Assembly: GCF_004379255.2 (NCBI RefSeq) | Contig: NC_056041.1 | Location: 21,607,559-21,671,558, forward strand | From: Salvia splendens | Taxonomy: Eukaryota; Streptophyta; Magnoliopsida; Lamiales; Lamiaceae | Direction: 5' to 3' | DNA length: 64,000 bases | Shown: positions 11,467 to 21,636 of the stretch, piece after piece | How positions within the stretch are numbered: position 1 is the first letter of the stretch | Layout of the letters: each line of letters begins with the position of its first letter | Position numbers and translations under genes: made by a program | Notes under the pieces: model-generated | Told to the model about the DNA's origin: nothing | The model's database searches: none | The model's input: only the letters and a program-made list of their open reading frames with translations

Positions 11467-14432
11467 ATGGCAACATCATCAACTTCTCGTCGAAGATTCG
11501 TATGTGATCCTGAAGACCCTTCCGTATTGTATCTTAGAGACAACATGTCTCTCAAAATATATGGGCAGGAGTTGAATCACAAGACGTACGATGTAGAAGA
11601 TATGAAGGAATTATTTGGGATATTCCCATACGTCCCCGTGTTTTGACAATAATAAACGAGATGGGCTTTGGCAGCATATTAAGGTGTGGTCAACCAAAGG
11701 ACATTGACCACCATCTTATCACCGCGTTGATTGAACGATGGAGGTCAGAGACTCACACGTTTCACTTTCCAATCGGTGAAGCGACAGTTAAATTGGAAGA
11801 CGTGGAGGTCTTATGGGGCCTCAAAGTTGACGGTGATGCTTTGACGGGTTACATCCCCACTAAGGAAGGCAACTTTGGATGCAACTTTCTTTGGAATATC
11901 TTGGATTTACACCAGATACAGTTGAGTTGAAAGAAATGGTTTGGAAATAGACAAGCTTATCAAATCAGCTAAGTATTGAGTTGAGTGATGAATATGACCA
12001 CTATATATATGTTCAACATGCTTGTGTTTATTGTCTGCTTTTACTTGGTGGTCCGATGATCCCGAACGCCTCCGGAAATAAAATTTCATTCTTCTACTTG
12101 CAATTTTTCATGTATGTAGAACGATGTTCTAGCTATAGCTGGGGTGGTGCGACTCTTGCTTGCTTGTATCACAATTTATGTGAAGCTGCCCTTGATAGGA
12201 GGACCGATGTCGGGGGAGCTTTTACTTTGTTACAATTGTGGGCTTGGGAGAGAATCTCAAATATTAGACCGAAGATGATAAATCACGTGAATGTAGACTA
12301 CGCACCATGTGCAGTCGCGTAAGTTGTTCACTAATTAATTTTTTAAGCATAATTTTCGTTAATTTCGGTGTTATTCGCTCATAATTTATTTTTTTTTAGA
12401 TGGAGTGGTTCGGCGTCATATATAAAAGCACCCGGGCATTGCATTGAAAATTTCAGAGATTAGTTCTCCAGAATGCACGCCAACCATGTAATTTATGTAA
12501 CTTAAATTGTTTTTTGTTTGTTGTTTTGATTGAATTTGTTTTGACTAAATTTGTTTCATATGTAGTTTATTTGGAGGCCTTATGTCATGCGAAACTTGCC
12601 GGATACTTGTGTTGACGGTCGTCCTATATGGATGTCGATAACATCCCTTATTTGCTGAAATTTGGTTGAGCCATACATGCCACAGCGAGTGTTGCGACAA
12701 TTTGGGATCTTCCAGCCGTATATCCCGATCCTCAACCGGTTCCACCCAGAAGTGTTTGTGAAACGGGATCGTCGTGGTAAATCTGACCGAAATTGGGTTG
12801 TGTACCATCGATTATATACAAGAGTGGGACAATAGGTACAACTTGGTATGGACTGATTTGGAGTACTGAAATGAGCCTATTGCATCAGATTAATATATGA
12901 ATTGGTTTCGTAGAATAACTGTGGTGTACTTAACTAAACCTGGCGTGCATGCTCAAGAGGGCTTCCATGAAACGACATCTTCTCATAGCTTCGCGGTAAA
13001 TTGAAACAAATATTAATTATTTAAATTCATATGATGAAATGTAATTAACTTTGAAAATTGTAGGTGGAAACGCTTCAAAAAATACGTCACTTTCTAAATG
13101 GGCAAGATATGACAGGACGACCAGATTTGGTAACAATTTCAAAGATGGTTGAAGATGGTCTGCATGTATCTGGGGAGGCTGAGATGATGGACTACCGTCC
13201 TTCCCAGCGATCTTAGCTGGATATTGTCATGTCCGTGAGGCAGTGGCGGATCTAGAACTTTTAATCTGGGGGTATGAATTGTACGACAAATAATTATATT
13301 ATATAAGAACTATTAAAAATAATATAAAAATAGTAGCATAAGAAAACTAATAAAGTAGTTTGTATTTGTAAAAAAAACGCAAAACAAAATAAGAAAAATA
13401 GTAAACTATTCAATTTTGAACTTTAATTCGTACATAAGCATTAAAATTATAACTGAAATAAAAAAAAATATGTATACCTAATCTTTGAAAGAAACTCAAA
13501 TTCATAGTACTTACTATTATTCTATTAAAAATATAATTGAAAAAAAATAAAAAAAAAATAAAAAAATGCAGTACATACCTAATCTTTGAAAAAGAAAATT
13601 GATTAACTGTATTTTCAAATTTTATATCACATCAAGAATATATTTCATATTATACTTAGTAAAAATGCAATAAAAAACTATATAGATATAAAAATAAATT
13701 GCAATAGATCATTTATAAATATTCTAAGCTAGTTGAATTTTCAATTTTATAGCACATTAAGAATATAATTCAAATAAAAGTAAAAAAACATTAAAAAAAC
13801 TATCTAGAGATAGAAGTAAAATCAAATAAGATCATTGAGATAAAATAAAATAAAATAATTGAACTCCATGATATGTCTAATAGTAAAAGGAAATGCATAG
13901 CATTTAGAAGTAATATGCATAAGGGGGATTCGAACACTAGCCAAAAAGTAGGAAGACCAAATGCTGAACCACCCAACCACAAGAGCTATTGCCAAGTTTC
14001 ACTACAATAATACATTAAGACGTAAATATTTGAGGGTACAGTGGTACCCCCTTGTTTCCATGTGGCTCTGCCACTGCCGTTAGGTAAAAAGGGAAACGAC
14101 GTGGAAAGAAGAAAACTGCTTGTGGAAAGTCGTCATCTTCAAGGATGGATGCTCATTTGGTAGATGATTCTGATGAAGATTTTGTGCCTCCACCTCTACC
14201 TAGATCTGCAGTTCGAGGTCTTCATTCTGTTAGTCACACTGGTGGTACAGGTGAAGATATTGGTCCCAGTGAAGTCTACCATTCTCCACCTCGGTCTTCT
14301 GTGCGAGATGACTTTTTTGGGGTGGATTTAGAGAATGCTGTTGTTCAAAATACTCCTCACTCTAGACTCCCTACTTCCAGAATCATTAAGGGGATCTGGG
14401 GCCTGTTTATGCGGAGAAGGCGAGACGATTGA
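11467..14432 (+). pseudogene. Plant mobile domain (PMD/MAIN-like) gene carried by a MULE, broken
   Basis: PMD proteins occur both as host genes (MAIN and MAIL1 in Arabidopsis meristem maintenance) and as MULE cargo. The ATG at 11467 opens MATSSTSRRRFVCDPEDP, then YLRDNMSLKIYGQEL. The hallmark core follows: PRVLTIINEMGFGSIL, then HTFHFPIGEATVKLEDVEVLWGL, then SWGGATLACLYHNLCEAAL and LLQLWAWERI. Apparent introns lie at about 12319-12399, 12488-12565 and 12996-13063, with GT-AG ends. The last exon encodes the basic GKRRGKKKTACGKSSSSR and acidic DDSDEDFVPPPLP, ending at 14432. Lesions include a frameshift near 11612, frame and stop lesions near 11900-11950, stops after 12640, and a hAT insertion at 13241-14076. 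It is certainly dead. Confidence 0.85.
13241..14076. mobile_element. hAT non-autonomous element inside the PMD gene (836 bp)
   Basis: Terminal inverted repeats CAGTGGCGGATCTAG and GCTCTGCCACTG flank an AT-rich non-coding interior. The 8-bp target duplication is CCGTGAGG (13233-13240) and CCGTTAGG (14077-14084), one mismatch. The PMD coding sequence resumes directly after the second copy. The termini match the widespread CAGTGGCGGA...TCCGCCACTG plant hAT group. Confidence 0.88.
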
Positions 14433-14635
14433 ACTAAACTAGAACTATTTTTATTTGGTTATTGAGTTAATCTTCGTGTTTGTGAACCTTGTAATCTTTA
14501 TATTTGATAATTTTACAACTCCTCTTTCTATTCTTATTTATATTTTTGAATATGCTATATAATGGGTGGGAATAATTGCAATATTTTGAACAAGCATTAT
14601 AATGAGCAAGATTGGTTCATGAAAAGGTTCTGGGT

Positions 14636-14755
14636 AGAAACGCCAGTCAAGTTGGCGTTTTTAATTTTTAATTACAAACGCCTATCTAGTTGGCGTTTTT
14701 ATAATATTTTTAAAAAAAAATTAGAAAACGCCAACGGGAATGGCATTTTATACTT
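14636..14755. repeat. Internal copy of MULE TIR-type palindromes
   Basis: Three units of the CGCC...GGCG type (ACGCCAGTCAAGTTGGCGT, then CGCCTATCTAGTTGGCG, then CGCCAACGGGAATGGC) lie in the middle of the element. They sit exactly between the end of the PMD gene and the truncated mudrA remnant. This suggests an internal rearrangement or a fusion of two elements. Confidence 0.75.
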
Positions 14756-14756
14756 T

Positions 14757-15920
14757 GGTTACCTTGTGGGCAGGATTGTTTTCTATCTGATGTCGAACAC
14801 TCAATGATATCATGGATGACGAAAGATTAGCGTGCCCATTATAATTGCGATCCCCTATACAAGTATGAGAAGTGCTAAACACTCTAATTTGCCAGTGTTC
14901 ATCATGCTTTCTCAATGTTGCTCGACATTCCCACAAATATTTCGGTAATGACTTGTCTTCCAGATTTCCTTGTGGCCACTTACAAACCGCATGCCATCTC
15001 TTTCCTTTACCTTCAACAACTGTATATTGTCAGATTTTTTTCAAATGCCAAAAAGTCACGGATGTCTTCAATTCCATCTTCGTTCTAAATTTAGTATGCA
15101 AGTCGACACTGCTAGGATCTTTTTCACTCCAATAATGCACACTGGGATCAGCAGCCTCAAAGTTCTTTGGATCAAAACTATCATATGTACCTGGTAAGGT
15201 GCAAAAATAGTTCATTCCACACTGTGAGAACTGTGGAACTACTCTTCCTCCAACTGCTCTTCCTCCAACTGCTGTTTCTCCAATCACTGTTTCTTCAACT
15301 GTTGTTTCTCCAACTGGAATGGATGGTCTTGAATCAACAAATTGTTTATCATCAGACGGATCACCAGCTGAGTCTGTACTAACAATGTTTACATCTTCTG
15401 AATCATAAGGTGATTGTGGATCAAGAAAGTCGGCTTTATCAGGACCTATAATGTCATCAACCACATGACAATTGTCACTGTCCCCTAAACGCACGCCTCC
15501 AACATCAAAATCTTGTGTTGCAGCGAAACTTAGTTCTTTTGGGCTCTCGTAGACGTACCAACATCATAACTTATGACATGATGACTATTTTGTTGAGTAA
15601 TTGCCGAATACTCAACAAATAATTCAATTTGACCTACTGTAGTCATACTCTCACTGAACATTAGCGGCATGCATACTTCTTCTAGTAGAGTACCTATAAA
15701 ACGTGACTCCGGATCCTTCTTCTAGTAGAGTACCTATAAAACGTGACTCCGGATCCAACGCATATAGTATGTTTCCATATTATTTGAACTTCGTTTTCAA
15801 ATATGTTTATCCCAATCCTTTCACAAATTTTACCCACACGCTTATCGTAGGAAACACTTTCATCCAACATAATGAATCCTTTGGAAAAAGGAGGATCATA
15901 TGAAATAACTGCTCCGAGAA
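14757..15920 (-). pseudogene. N-terminal part of a mudrA-type transposase, truncated
   Basis: Read on the minus strand, the segment encodes an acidic N-terminal region (DDIIGPDKADFLDPQSPYDS) and then the MuDR N-terminal DNA-binding domain. The visible order is YWSEKDPSSVDLHTKFRTKM, ELKTSVTFWH, a stop near 15030, VVEGKGKRWHAVCK, then WECRATLRKHDEHWQIRVF and STSHTCIGDRNYNGHANLSS, giving the Cys/His pattern of this domain. It ends at NNPAHK followed by GTAACC, a plausible splice donor, and then TIR-type repeats. The DDE catalytic domain and zinc knuckle are absent. Further upstream an ORF-like region is disturbed by a 40-bp tandem duplication. It cannot act as a transposase, and family membership follows from the domain pattern. 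Confidence 0.82.
15677..15756. repeat. 40-bp perfect tandem duplication
   Basis: Two adjacent identical 40-bp copies begin TTCTTCTAGTAGAGTACC and end ACTCCGGATCC. They lie within the degraded 5' part of the mudrA remnant and shift its frame by one base (40 is not a multiple of 3). Confidence 0.9.
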
Positions 15921-16389
15921 TTATCTTTTCACCCTAATATAAATTGACACACCACGTCATACTATTTGCAATAATATAAAATACAAATAAATATGTATTA
16001 TTTTTACATTCATCATTATGTAGAGGAAACTGTATATATCATCAATATTTTTCTATTAATTACACTACAATATATATTATCACCACAATCCATCAAATAT
16101 TGGTCAAAAATTATATATACTAACCGAATAGAAAGACTAATGTGTGGAAGAATGAGCCAAAAATGAAATCTTCACGCTCAAATCGCCTATTGCGTCGACC
16201 CGAGCAAGGGTTTCGCGCAACTTTAAGGTTTTTCTCCTTTGGGGAGGGTAAAGGATTAGGGTTCGCGATTTTGGGGAGCGATCTGGCTGATATCTGTTTC
16301 AACGGTAACACGCCAACCAGGTTGGCATTTTACTGTTAAACATGTCATTCTCGTTGGTGTTTTACTGTCCTTAGTTTATTTGCATAATT

Positions 16390-16775
16390 TAATCGAGATG
16401 ACTCATTCTGTCAAAAAACGCCAACGTCATCGTTTCTGAATTTACTTTTATTTTTATTTTTCTGAAAATCATTTAAAACGCCAACGTAATCGGCGTCTAT
16501 AATTATGATTATGGATTTTTTCCCGATAATTGCTTAAACACACCAACTTTAGTGGCGCTTTTTTTTATCAAAACACGCCAAATGGGATGGCGTTTTAAAA
16601 TAAGTATTGTCTTTGCATAAAATCAAAAATAAAATGTAAAACGCCTACTTGGTTGGCGTTTTTACTTAATAAGACGCCAACATGGATGCTGTTTTTCCCA
16701 TATATGGAAGAAATAACAAAGTGGGTACATTTTTGTTATTTTAGTAGTAGAGTGCCCCAAAAATCCGAAATTCTC
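16390..16775. repeat. MULE right terminal inverted repeat
   Basis: This is the inverted partner of 10280-10655 and shares its CGCC...GGCG quasi-palindromes (for example ACGCCTACTTGGTTGGCGT near 16640-16660). It ends GAGTGCCCC...TCCGAAATTCTC, directly followed by the 9-bp target copy. Similar TIR-type sequence extends inwards to about 16300. Confidence 0.85.
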
Positions 16776-17124
16776 CCATTAATTAACACCATTTCTTTTT
16801 TCCCCGTTCCCTATAAATTGACACCGACTGCTTTTGGTAACGAAACCTACATTCCACTAACTCATTCCACTCACATTTTATTATAAAATAAATAAATAAA
16901 AGTATGACCTACATTCTTTTAACTTTTTCAACTCACTTTCCTCTATATTTCTTAAAACTTGTGTCAAGTCAAATGGTGTCAATTAATGAGGATGGAAGAA
17001 TTATTATTTATTTCTGCATTAGAAACAATAGGCGATGTTGTGCTACACTGTACAGCAAATGATCCCCATTCTTTAAAGAGTAATTTTATTATTTTGGATA
17101 GGCCACAATTTATAAAACCATGTA

Positions 17125-17430
17125 TTCCCTCTGTCCTTAATAATTTGTCACTACTGACTCGGCACGAGTTTTAAAAAATGTAATATCAAGTGGGTTGAAA
17201 AAGTTAGTGAAATATAGGTCTCATTTTTATATATTAATTTTATAATAAAATTTGAGTGAGAATGAGTTAGTGGAATGTGTATCCACTCCCAAAAATAGTA
17301 TTCCCTCTGCCCCACAATAATTGTCCCTCTTATTGTGAGCACGAGTTTTAAGAAATGTAAAGAAAAGTTGGTTGGAAAAGTTAGTGGAATATGAGACTCA
17401 CTTTTTTATATTGATTTTAAAATAAAATGT
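17125..17430. mobile_element. Cluster of Stowaway-like MITE ends
   Basis: Two CCCTCTG-type ends (ATTCCCTCTGTCCTTAATAA near 17125 and ATTCCCTCTGCCCCACAATA near 17300) are followed by the Stowaway-type interior AGTTAGTGGAATATGAG. The second copy is interrupted by the hAT MITE at 17439 and resumes after it. Neither copy keeps two clean termini. Confidence 0.5.
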
Positions 17431-17438
17431 GGGTGAAG

Positions 17439-17956
17439 TAGGGGTGTGCATTCGGGTTTCGGTTCGGTTTTATGCCAAAACCGAACCAAAACCGAAAAAC
17501 CAAATTTAGTTCAAAATCCAAACCGAACCGAACCCGAAAAACCGAAACCGAAAAACCGAAAACCGAACGTAAAAAACCGAAAACCCGAAAAAACCCCGAA
17601 AAACCTGAAAAAAATAAATATAATATAAATATATATTTATATATGTGTATTTTATTTTATTTTATATATACTAATAGAATATTTATATATAATATAAAAT
17701 TAATAATACATATAATATATTATATAGTAGAATATATTAAAAGAATATATATATTATATATAATATAATATATTAAATTAATAGAATATATATATAATTC
17801 AGTTTTTCGATTTTTTTCTTCGCCCGAACCGAATCGAACCGAAAAACTAAAATTTTTTTTTAAAACCGAACCGAACCGAAAAAACCGAACCGAATTTCAA
17901 AATTTCAGTTTGATTCAGTTCGGATATTCGGTTTCCGGTTTCTTTGCTCACCCCTA
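17439..17956. mobile_element. hAT MITE rich in CGGTTTTCGGTT-type repeats (518 bp)
   Basis: Terminal repeats TAGGGGTGTGCA and TGCTCACCCCTA are flanked by a perfect 8-bp target duplication GGGTGAAG (17431-17438 and 17957-17964). Both arms are arrays of CCGAAAACCGAACC-like motifs around an AT-rich centre. There is no coding capacity; the open frames in it are low-complexity Lys/Pro/Asn repeats. It sits in a Stowaway remnant about 160 bp upstream of the UGT start codon. Confidence 0.92.
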
Positions 17957-18116
17957 GGGTGAAGTGAATTAGTGGAATGTGAGACATGGGAGTATGTGTG
18001 GGAGTGACGCACACGCAATTTATACAACCAAACCATAATAAATGGAGCATGAGAAGCAACTCAATTTCGCATTTTCCATCCAAAAAAAAAAAGCAAAGCA
18101 ACACAACACAACACAA

Positions 18117-19505
18117 ATGGCGTCGAATTTCTTCCTAGACGATGTGACGGTGCTGATGGTTCCATTCCCTCTGCAGGGCCACCTGAACCAGCTCCTCCAC
18201 CTCTCCCGCCTCATCTCCTCCCGCGGCGTGGCCGTCCACTACGTCGGCACCGCCACCCACAACCGCCAGGCCCGCCGCCGCGCCCAGGACACCTGGGACC
18301 CCATCTCCGCCTCCAACATCTTCTTCCACGAATTCAAATCCCTCCACTTCTCCGCCCCTCCCCCCGACCCCTCCGCCTCCATCAAATTCCCCGGCCACCT
18401 CCAGCCCCTCTTCGACGCCCTCCACTCCCTCCGTCGTCCCGTCGCCGACCTCCTCGCCTCCCTCTCCGCCTCCCTCCGCCGCGTCGTCGTCGTCTACGAC
18501 TCCCTCATGGGCTCCGTCGTGCAGGACTTTGTCAATTTCCCCAACGCCGAGTCCTACATTTTCCACAGCGTCTCCGCCTACACCATCTTCTTCTTCCTCT
18601 GGGAGACCAGCGGCCGCCCCTTCGCCGTCGATCCCGAGATCCTCTCGGGCCTCCCGGCCCTGGAGGGCTGTTTCACCCCTGAATTTTTGAAATTCGTGGT
18701 GAAGCAGCATCAATACCTCAAGATGAATTCAGGTCGCATCTACAACACATGCAGGGAGGTCGAGGGCTCCTTCCTCGACCTCCTGGAAAAGCCCCACATC
18801 AGTGGGGCGAAAAAGCAGTGGGCCCTCGGCCCATTCAACCCGATCTCCGCCCCCAAGAGAAAAAAGCCACACAGATGCCTCAAGTGGCTCGACGGCCAGC
18901 CCCGAGACTCGGTCATCTTCGTCTCGTTCGGCACCACCACCACGCTCTCGAACGATCAAATCCACCACCTGGCGACGGGCCTCGAGAGATCCGGTCAAAA
19001 ATTCGTGTGGGTTTTGCGCGACGCGGACAGTGGGGATGTGTTCAGGGCAGCTGACGCCAGAATGGCCCAGCTGCCCCAGGGGTTTGAGGAAAGAATTACA
19101 GGAACAGGTCTGGTAGTGAGAGACTGGGCGCCGCAGCTGGATATCCTGGGCCACTCGGCCACTGGGGGATTCATGAGCCACTGCGGGTGGAATTCCTGCA
19201 TGGAGAGTATGTCGATGGGGAAGCCGATCGCGGCGTGGCCGATGCATTCCGATCAGCCGAGGAACACGGTGCTGATCGCCAGGGTCCTCGGGATCGGCCT
19301 CGTCGTCAGGGATTGGGCCCGTCGGGCGGACGTCGTGGAGGCGGACATGGTGGAGCACGCGGTGCGGAGGCTCATGGCGTCCGAGGAAGGGGAGGCGATG
19401 AGGAAGAGGGCCGCGGAGCTGGGTAGGACCGTCAGGGACGCGGCGGAGGAAGGTGGCTCGGCGTGCTTCGAGTTGGACTGTTTCGTGTCACATATTAGTA
19501 GATAG
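18117..19505 (+). CDS. Zeatin O-glucosyltransferase-like UDP-glycosyltransferase
   Basis: A family 1 (GT-B fold) UGT that moves a sugar from a UDP-sugar to a small molecule in the cytosol. Residues 1-22 read MASNFFLDDVTVLMVPFPLQ then GH, with H22 in the catalytic-His position. The C-terminal PSPG box spans W337-Q380 (WAPQLDILGHSATGGFMSHC ... HSDQ); its exact 44-residue length and final Gln favour UDP-glucose. The N-terminal GHLNQLLHLSRLISSRGVAVHYVG and C-terminal style resemble the zeatin O-glucosyl/O-xylosyltransferase group, so cytokinins are a possible acceptor, but this is inference. The gene is intronless, 462 residues, typical for the group. An in-frame ATG at 18042 would add 25 Lys/Gln-rich residues; I prefer 18117, which follows ACACAA and matches the family start. 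GC content is far above its surroundings, especially at third positions. Confidence 0.92.
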   Translation: MASNFFLDDVTVLMVPFPLQGHLNQLLHLSRLISSRGVAVHYVGTATHNRQARRRAQDTWDPISASNIFFHEFKSLHFSAPPPDPSASIKFPGHLQPLFDALHSLRRPVADLLASLSASLRRVVVVYDSLMGSVVQDFVNFPNAESYIFHSVSAYTIFFFLWETSGRPFAVDPEILSGLPALEGCFTPEFLKFVVKQHQYLKMNSGRIYNTCREVEGSFLDLLEKPHISGAKKQWALGPFNPISAPKRKKPHRCLKWLDGQPRDSVIFVSFGTTTTLSNDQIHHLATGLERSGQKFVWVLRDADSGDVFRAADARMAQLPQGFEERITGTGLVVRDWAPQLDILGHSATGGFMSHCGWNSCMESMSMGKPIAAWPMHSDQPRNTVLIARVLGIGLVVRDWARRADVVEADMVEHAVRRLMASEEGEAMRKRAAELGRTVRDAAEEGGSACFELDCFVSHISR

Positions 19506-20490
19506 ATCGTAGATTATACGAAATAAAATACTAGTATATCATACTAATCGATCGTTATGTATTAATGTAGGAGTATTTATTAGGGAGTATCACATTTAAT
19601 TAGTTACAATTATAAATATGAATGCAATTTGGCGCATGCATTATGTGGACCTAAATAGTTGATAGCTATGTAGAAAGGCAAAGTTTAGAAATTTTGATAA
19701 GTTTCACAAGTTTCAAACTTAATAATACCTCCAAAATTTTAAATTTAATTAAATTAGAAAATTTATGACTGATTTCATATGAATAGGAGTTTGATTCGAA
19801 ATAATTATACAATATTCTAATTATACAATATTCTAGTTAAGTGATTCAACGTTTTGTCCATGTAATATTTTCCAGATGCCACATAGAACATGATTTCCCT
19901 TAAATCCAAGTTCATGGAAAACAAAAAATGTTAAAGTTGTGATACTAGTGACTGATTTTCAAACTTGCACAATTGACCAATATTTTGACCAAATTACGTG
20001 CTTTTTTTCTAGCAAAGTACTCCCATTTACATATTATTAAGTTTTAGTTTTGGTGCAATAGTTTTGAAAATCCAATGATTAATTGATTAATAAACAAGAT
20101 TTTGAAACGTGTACAGTACACACTTATTCAATAAAATCTAACAAAGATACGGAACTGCACACAAACTCGATCTAGTTGTTTAGATAATGTTGACAACTTT
20201 ATATATTGATGAATCTGCATGTGACGAAAACGATGTACAAATACAATATACTTCTATATCCAATTGCAATGTTCTTAAATATATAAAGATGAGGTACTAC
20301 ATTAATTGACTTTTATTTCTTGACGCACTAAAACTATCCTTTCTAAATTATCTAGTTAAGTAAGCAACTTTGAATGACAAACCGAACCTTATCCAAAATT
20401 AAAAGAAAAAGAATTGTAGCTTTTTCATTTTCCTCTTCTTCTTTTTTTTTTAATTAACAATTAAATAATATTACAATTTCTGTCGACATG
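19506..20490. other. UGT 3' flank, no further gene
   Basis: AT-rich. AAATAAAATAC near 19520 could serve for polyadenylation of the UGT transcript. No ORF of interest, RNA gene or recognisable transposon end is visible before the hAT element at 20499. Confidence 0.5.
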
Positions 20491-20684
20491 CCCGCAATTA
20501 GGGGTGACAAAATGGGCAGCGGGTAATGGGTAATTCCGACCCGCTACCCGCTGGGTTTTGGGTACCCGCTACCTGACGATAATGAGAAACGGGGTATACC
20601 CGTTAGTTTCGATAATACCCGATATTATTAATTAGTATTAGCTATATAAATCTTTTAATACTTTATAGAATTTAAAAGTTCTAA

Positions 20685-21566
20685 GGCCCCATTTGTTTGA
20701 CATGGATTATTCTTTGGGAAAGTAATCTGATTTCCAGTTTTAGTGTTTGGAGAAAACATGAAATGTAATCTGATTCCTAATTATTAAATTTCTGTGTTTG
20801 AGTTAGTTATAAGAAATTAGGGAAAGTAATATGATTCCTAAATACGAGGAATGTTATATAGAATTTCAAGGATTCTTTTTCCCCTCTTACACCTAGGTAT
20901 TCTTTTTCCATGCAATCTTAAAACGGTTTTTTTCACCCTTCTCAGCGTCACGTTCTCCCACTATTATCTCTACTCTCTATTTTTCTCCAACTATTTCATT
21001 TTACTACAACTAATTTTTTAAGGTGGTACTCTTTCCTACTTCTCAATTCTCATCGTCTCTCGTCTCTCTCTGCTGTAACTTAGTTTTTTTGCTTAATTTT
21101 TATTATTCTAATTATTTTAATATACAGATATGCAATTTGATTGATGTTTTACCGTTAAACATTTTCATATACAATTGAATATTTTTACGAGAACATAATT
21201 ATGTCAAAGTTAATGAATTGCTCAAATTTTAAAATTTTTACTGATGCTGCTTTTATGTAAATATATGTAGTCTGCCTCTATTTTAATCAAATTACTAAAA
21301 TAGAATTAGTCGAACTAAACAGTGTATCTAAGAATAACTGTAATAGTTCGTGTGTTTTAGTTTATCAAATTATTTCATTTAAATGAAAATAATCATTTTA
21401 GAATCCTACCATAATTCCAAACACAATAATCATATTCTATGTCAATTATATTCCCAGTAATTATTTTCTTAGGAATCATAAATCCCAGAAATCATAATCC
21501 TAGAAATTAGAATCCTAGAAATCATTTTCCTTAATAACTTTACTTTCCTGTCAAACAAATGTGCCC
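20685..21566. mobile_element. Tourist-like (PIF-type) MITE nested in the hAT element (882 bp)
   Basis: Terminal repeats GGCCCCATTTGTTTGACA and TGTCAAACAAATGTGCCC match over 18 bp with two differences and are flanked by TAA (20682-20684 and 21567-21569). The interior is AT-rich and non-coding. TSD length and sequence fit PIF/Harbinger MITEs, although the terminus differs from the GAGCATC group elsewhere in the window. Confidence 0.83.
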
Positions 21567-21636
21567 TAAGAGTTTTTTGAAATTTTTTTATATTCCAACG
21601 AACCTACATTTGAAAACTCACCAGAACTAACTATAG

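Larger units (their letters stand above)
10280..16775. mobile_element. Mutator-like element (MULE) carrying a plant-mobile-domain gene, 6496 bp
   Basis: A perfect 9-bp target duplication CCATTAATT flanks the element (10271-10279 and 16776-16784), the hallmark of Mutator superfamily transposition. The termini are imperfect inverted repeats beginning GAG..TTTCGGAT that continue for roughly 370-390 bp. Inside are a broken PMD gene (11467-14432, +) and the N-terminal part of a mudrA transposase (about 14757-15920, -). The catalytic half of the transposase is missing, so the element is non-autonomous. A hAT element is nested at 13241-14076, and extra TIR-like sequence lies at 14636-14755. Confidence 0.92.

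Noticed and set aside
14145..14432. Independent small gene starting MDAHLVDDSDEDFVPPP
   Set aside because: It is the last exon of the PMD gene; upstream in-frame basic sequence GKRRGKKKTACGKSSSSR continues it across the hAT insertion site.
17446..17768. Lys/Pro/Asn-rich open frames
   Set aside because: They are the CCGAAAACCGAA arrays of a hAT MITE.
18135..19358. Long open frames antisense and in other frames across the UGT
   Set aside because: They are GC-driven shadows of the UGT; the sense frame has the PSPG box and catalytic His.
18117..19505. Horizontal transfer of the GC-rich UGT from a bacterium
   Set aside because: The protein is a typical plant family 1 UGT with a 44-residue PSPG box; composition alone does not support transfer.
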